From assembly GCA_947448095.1 (NCBI GenBank), contig CANFNN010000197.1, forward strand, positions 1 through 5,742: a stretch of DNA of 5,742 nucleotides, read 5' to 3'. This DNA comes from Bacteriovoracaceae bacterium (GTDB taxonomy: Bacteria; Bdellovibrionota; Bacteriovoracia; Bacteriovoracales; Bacteriovoracaceae). Each line of letters begins with the position of its first letter. Positions within the stretch are counted from its first letter, which is position 1. Below the pieces are notes generated by a model. The model was not told where the DNA came from and did no database searches. It worked only from the letters and a program-made list of their open reading frames with translations. Both the position numbers and the translations under genes were made by a program. Positions 5,299-5,742 of the stretch are shown piece after piece.

Positions 5299-5742
5299 AC
5301 TGATCTTCAATCTTCTCGCCGTTTTGTAAGCGCCAGATTTTTATTGCACGAATAAAGACGTTGTACGAGGCCAAAGCCGAAACCACAAAACCATGAGTTC
5401 CATCTAAAAAGCCTAAACGCCAGAAATAGTGTCTGATGAAGCGGCCAAAAGGGCGCAAGACTAAATAAGGCAGACCAATGGTGCGGCCACTTTTTTGAAA
5501 TTTTTGATAGCGGTCCAGAGCTCCCCAAGTGGTGTAGCGGTCAGCTTTCTTGAGGTAGGACATGAGGTCTTTGTAGGTGTAGTGGATCAACTTGTGCTTC
5601 AGGATACTGATTTCGCCCTTGGCCTCAATCTCCGCGTGCACATGCTTATTTTGATAGCGGCATTCGTCTTTTTTAAAAAGACGGATCACTTTATCTGACT
5701 GCCAACCCGAATAATTGATTCTTTTGCCCATGAAGTTGTTGC
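5288..5742 (-). CDS. WaaE-like family 2 glycosyltransferase, C-terminal part (5' end outside window)
   Basis: This is the last 150 residues of a GT-A family 2 glycosyltransferase of the WaaE/KdtX-like LPS-core group. The ATG at 5731-5729 is not the start. The frame stays open to the edge and reads NNFMGKRINYSGW, matching the internal N-x-F-x-G-x-x-I-x-x-x-G-W block these enzymes have after the catalytic domain. Next come VIRLFKKDECRY (18-29), VHAEIEAKGE (34-43) and LIHYTYKDLMSYLKKADRYT (51-70), where acceptor-side residues usually lie. The tail has amphipathic, basic-aromatic helices (RPFGRFIRHYFWRLGFLDG, 96-114), typical of the group and likely to sit on the inner membrane. The nucleotide-binding and DxD regions lie outside the window. 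WaaE itself adds glucose to heptose I of LPS core; related enzymes act on other glycans, so the exact sugar is unknown. The neighbouring ugd, galE and GT4 genes fit a glycan role. Confidence 0.88.
   Translation of the reverse strand, partial: NNFMGKRINYSGWQSDKVIRLFKKDECRYQNKHVHAEIEAKGEISILKHKLIHYTYKDLMSYLKKADRYTTWGALDRYQKFQKSGRTIGLPYLVLRPFGRFIRHYFWRLGFLDGTHGFVVSALASYNVFIRAIKIWRLQNGEKIEDQFKK

Noticed and set aside
5307..5698. Open frames in other phases over the WaaE-like gene (5307-5528 on -, 5495-5698 on +)
   Set aside because: Both overlap a well-supported glycosyltransferase frame and show no family motif.
1..5742. CRISPR, tRNA, rRNA, insertion sequence, toxin-antitoxin or phage-defence system
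   Set aside because: I see no spaced direct repeats, cloverleaf, transposase, terminal repeats or defence domains; all six main frames are accounted for by other genes.

Overview
This window looks like a compact chromosomal stretch from a Gram-negative bacterium. Gram-negative is suggested by a periplasmic c-type cytochrome with a signal peptide and by a glycosyltransferase of the LPS-core (WaaE-like) kind. Moderate GC with many AT-rich codons, tight packing and the protein flavour would fit a Bdellovibrio-like or other deltaproteobacterial lineage, but this is a weak impression and nothing here fixes the taxonomy.

Layout from left to right. (1) The 3' end of a UDP-glucose 6-dehydrogenase gene (ugd, +) enters at the left edge and stops at 439. 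(2) A complete family-4 glycosyltransferase (-, 432-1523) converges on it. The two genes overlap by 8 bp, and a perfect 9-bp-arm palindrome spans both stop codons. (3) After a 49-bp divergent gap, a tight + strand array runs from 1573 to 4631: a secreted two-haem cytochrome c with RoxA/MauG-like C-terminal motifs, galE (UDP-glucose 4-epimerase, 9 bp downstream) and queC (preQ0 synthase, sharing one base with the galE stop). (4) A small acidic protein gene (-, 4621-5112) overlaps the end of queC by 11 bp; its layout recalls the UPF0149/YgfB family. (5) A 175-bp gap has a well-placed Shine-Dalgarno on each strand and a possible 32-residue hydrophobic small protein (+). (6) The C-terminal part of a WaaE-like family-2 glycosyltransferase (-) runs off the right edge.

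Four of the six main genes (ugd, galE and two glycosyltransferases) belong to nucleotide-sugar supply or glycan assembly, so the neighbourhood is probably part of a cell-surface polysaccharide or LPS region. Ugd makes UDP-glucuronate and GalE makes UDP-galactose, both possible donors for glycosyltransferases. The cytochrome and queC have no obvious link to that theme and may be housekeeping genes sharing a transcript. I see no tRNA, rRNA, CRISPR, insertion sequence, phage gene or recognisable defence system. The less ordinary points are the stop-codon palindrome, the RoxA-like cytochrome with no assigned substrate, the UPF0149-like remote homologue and the small-ORF arrangement at 5176-5298.
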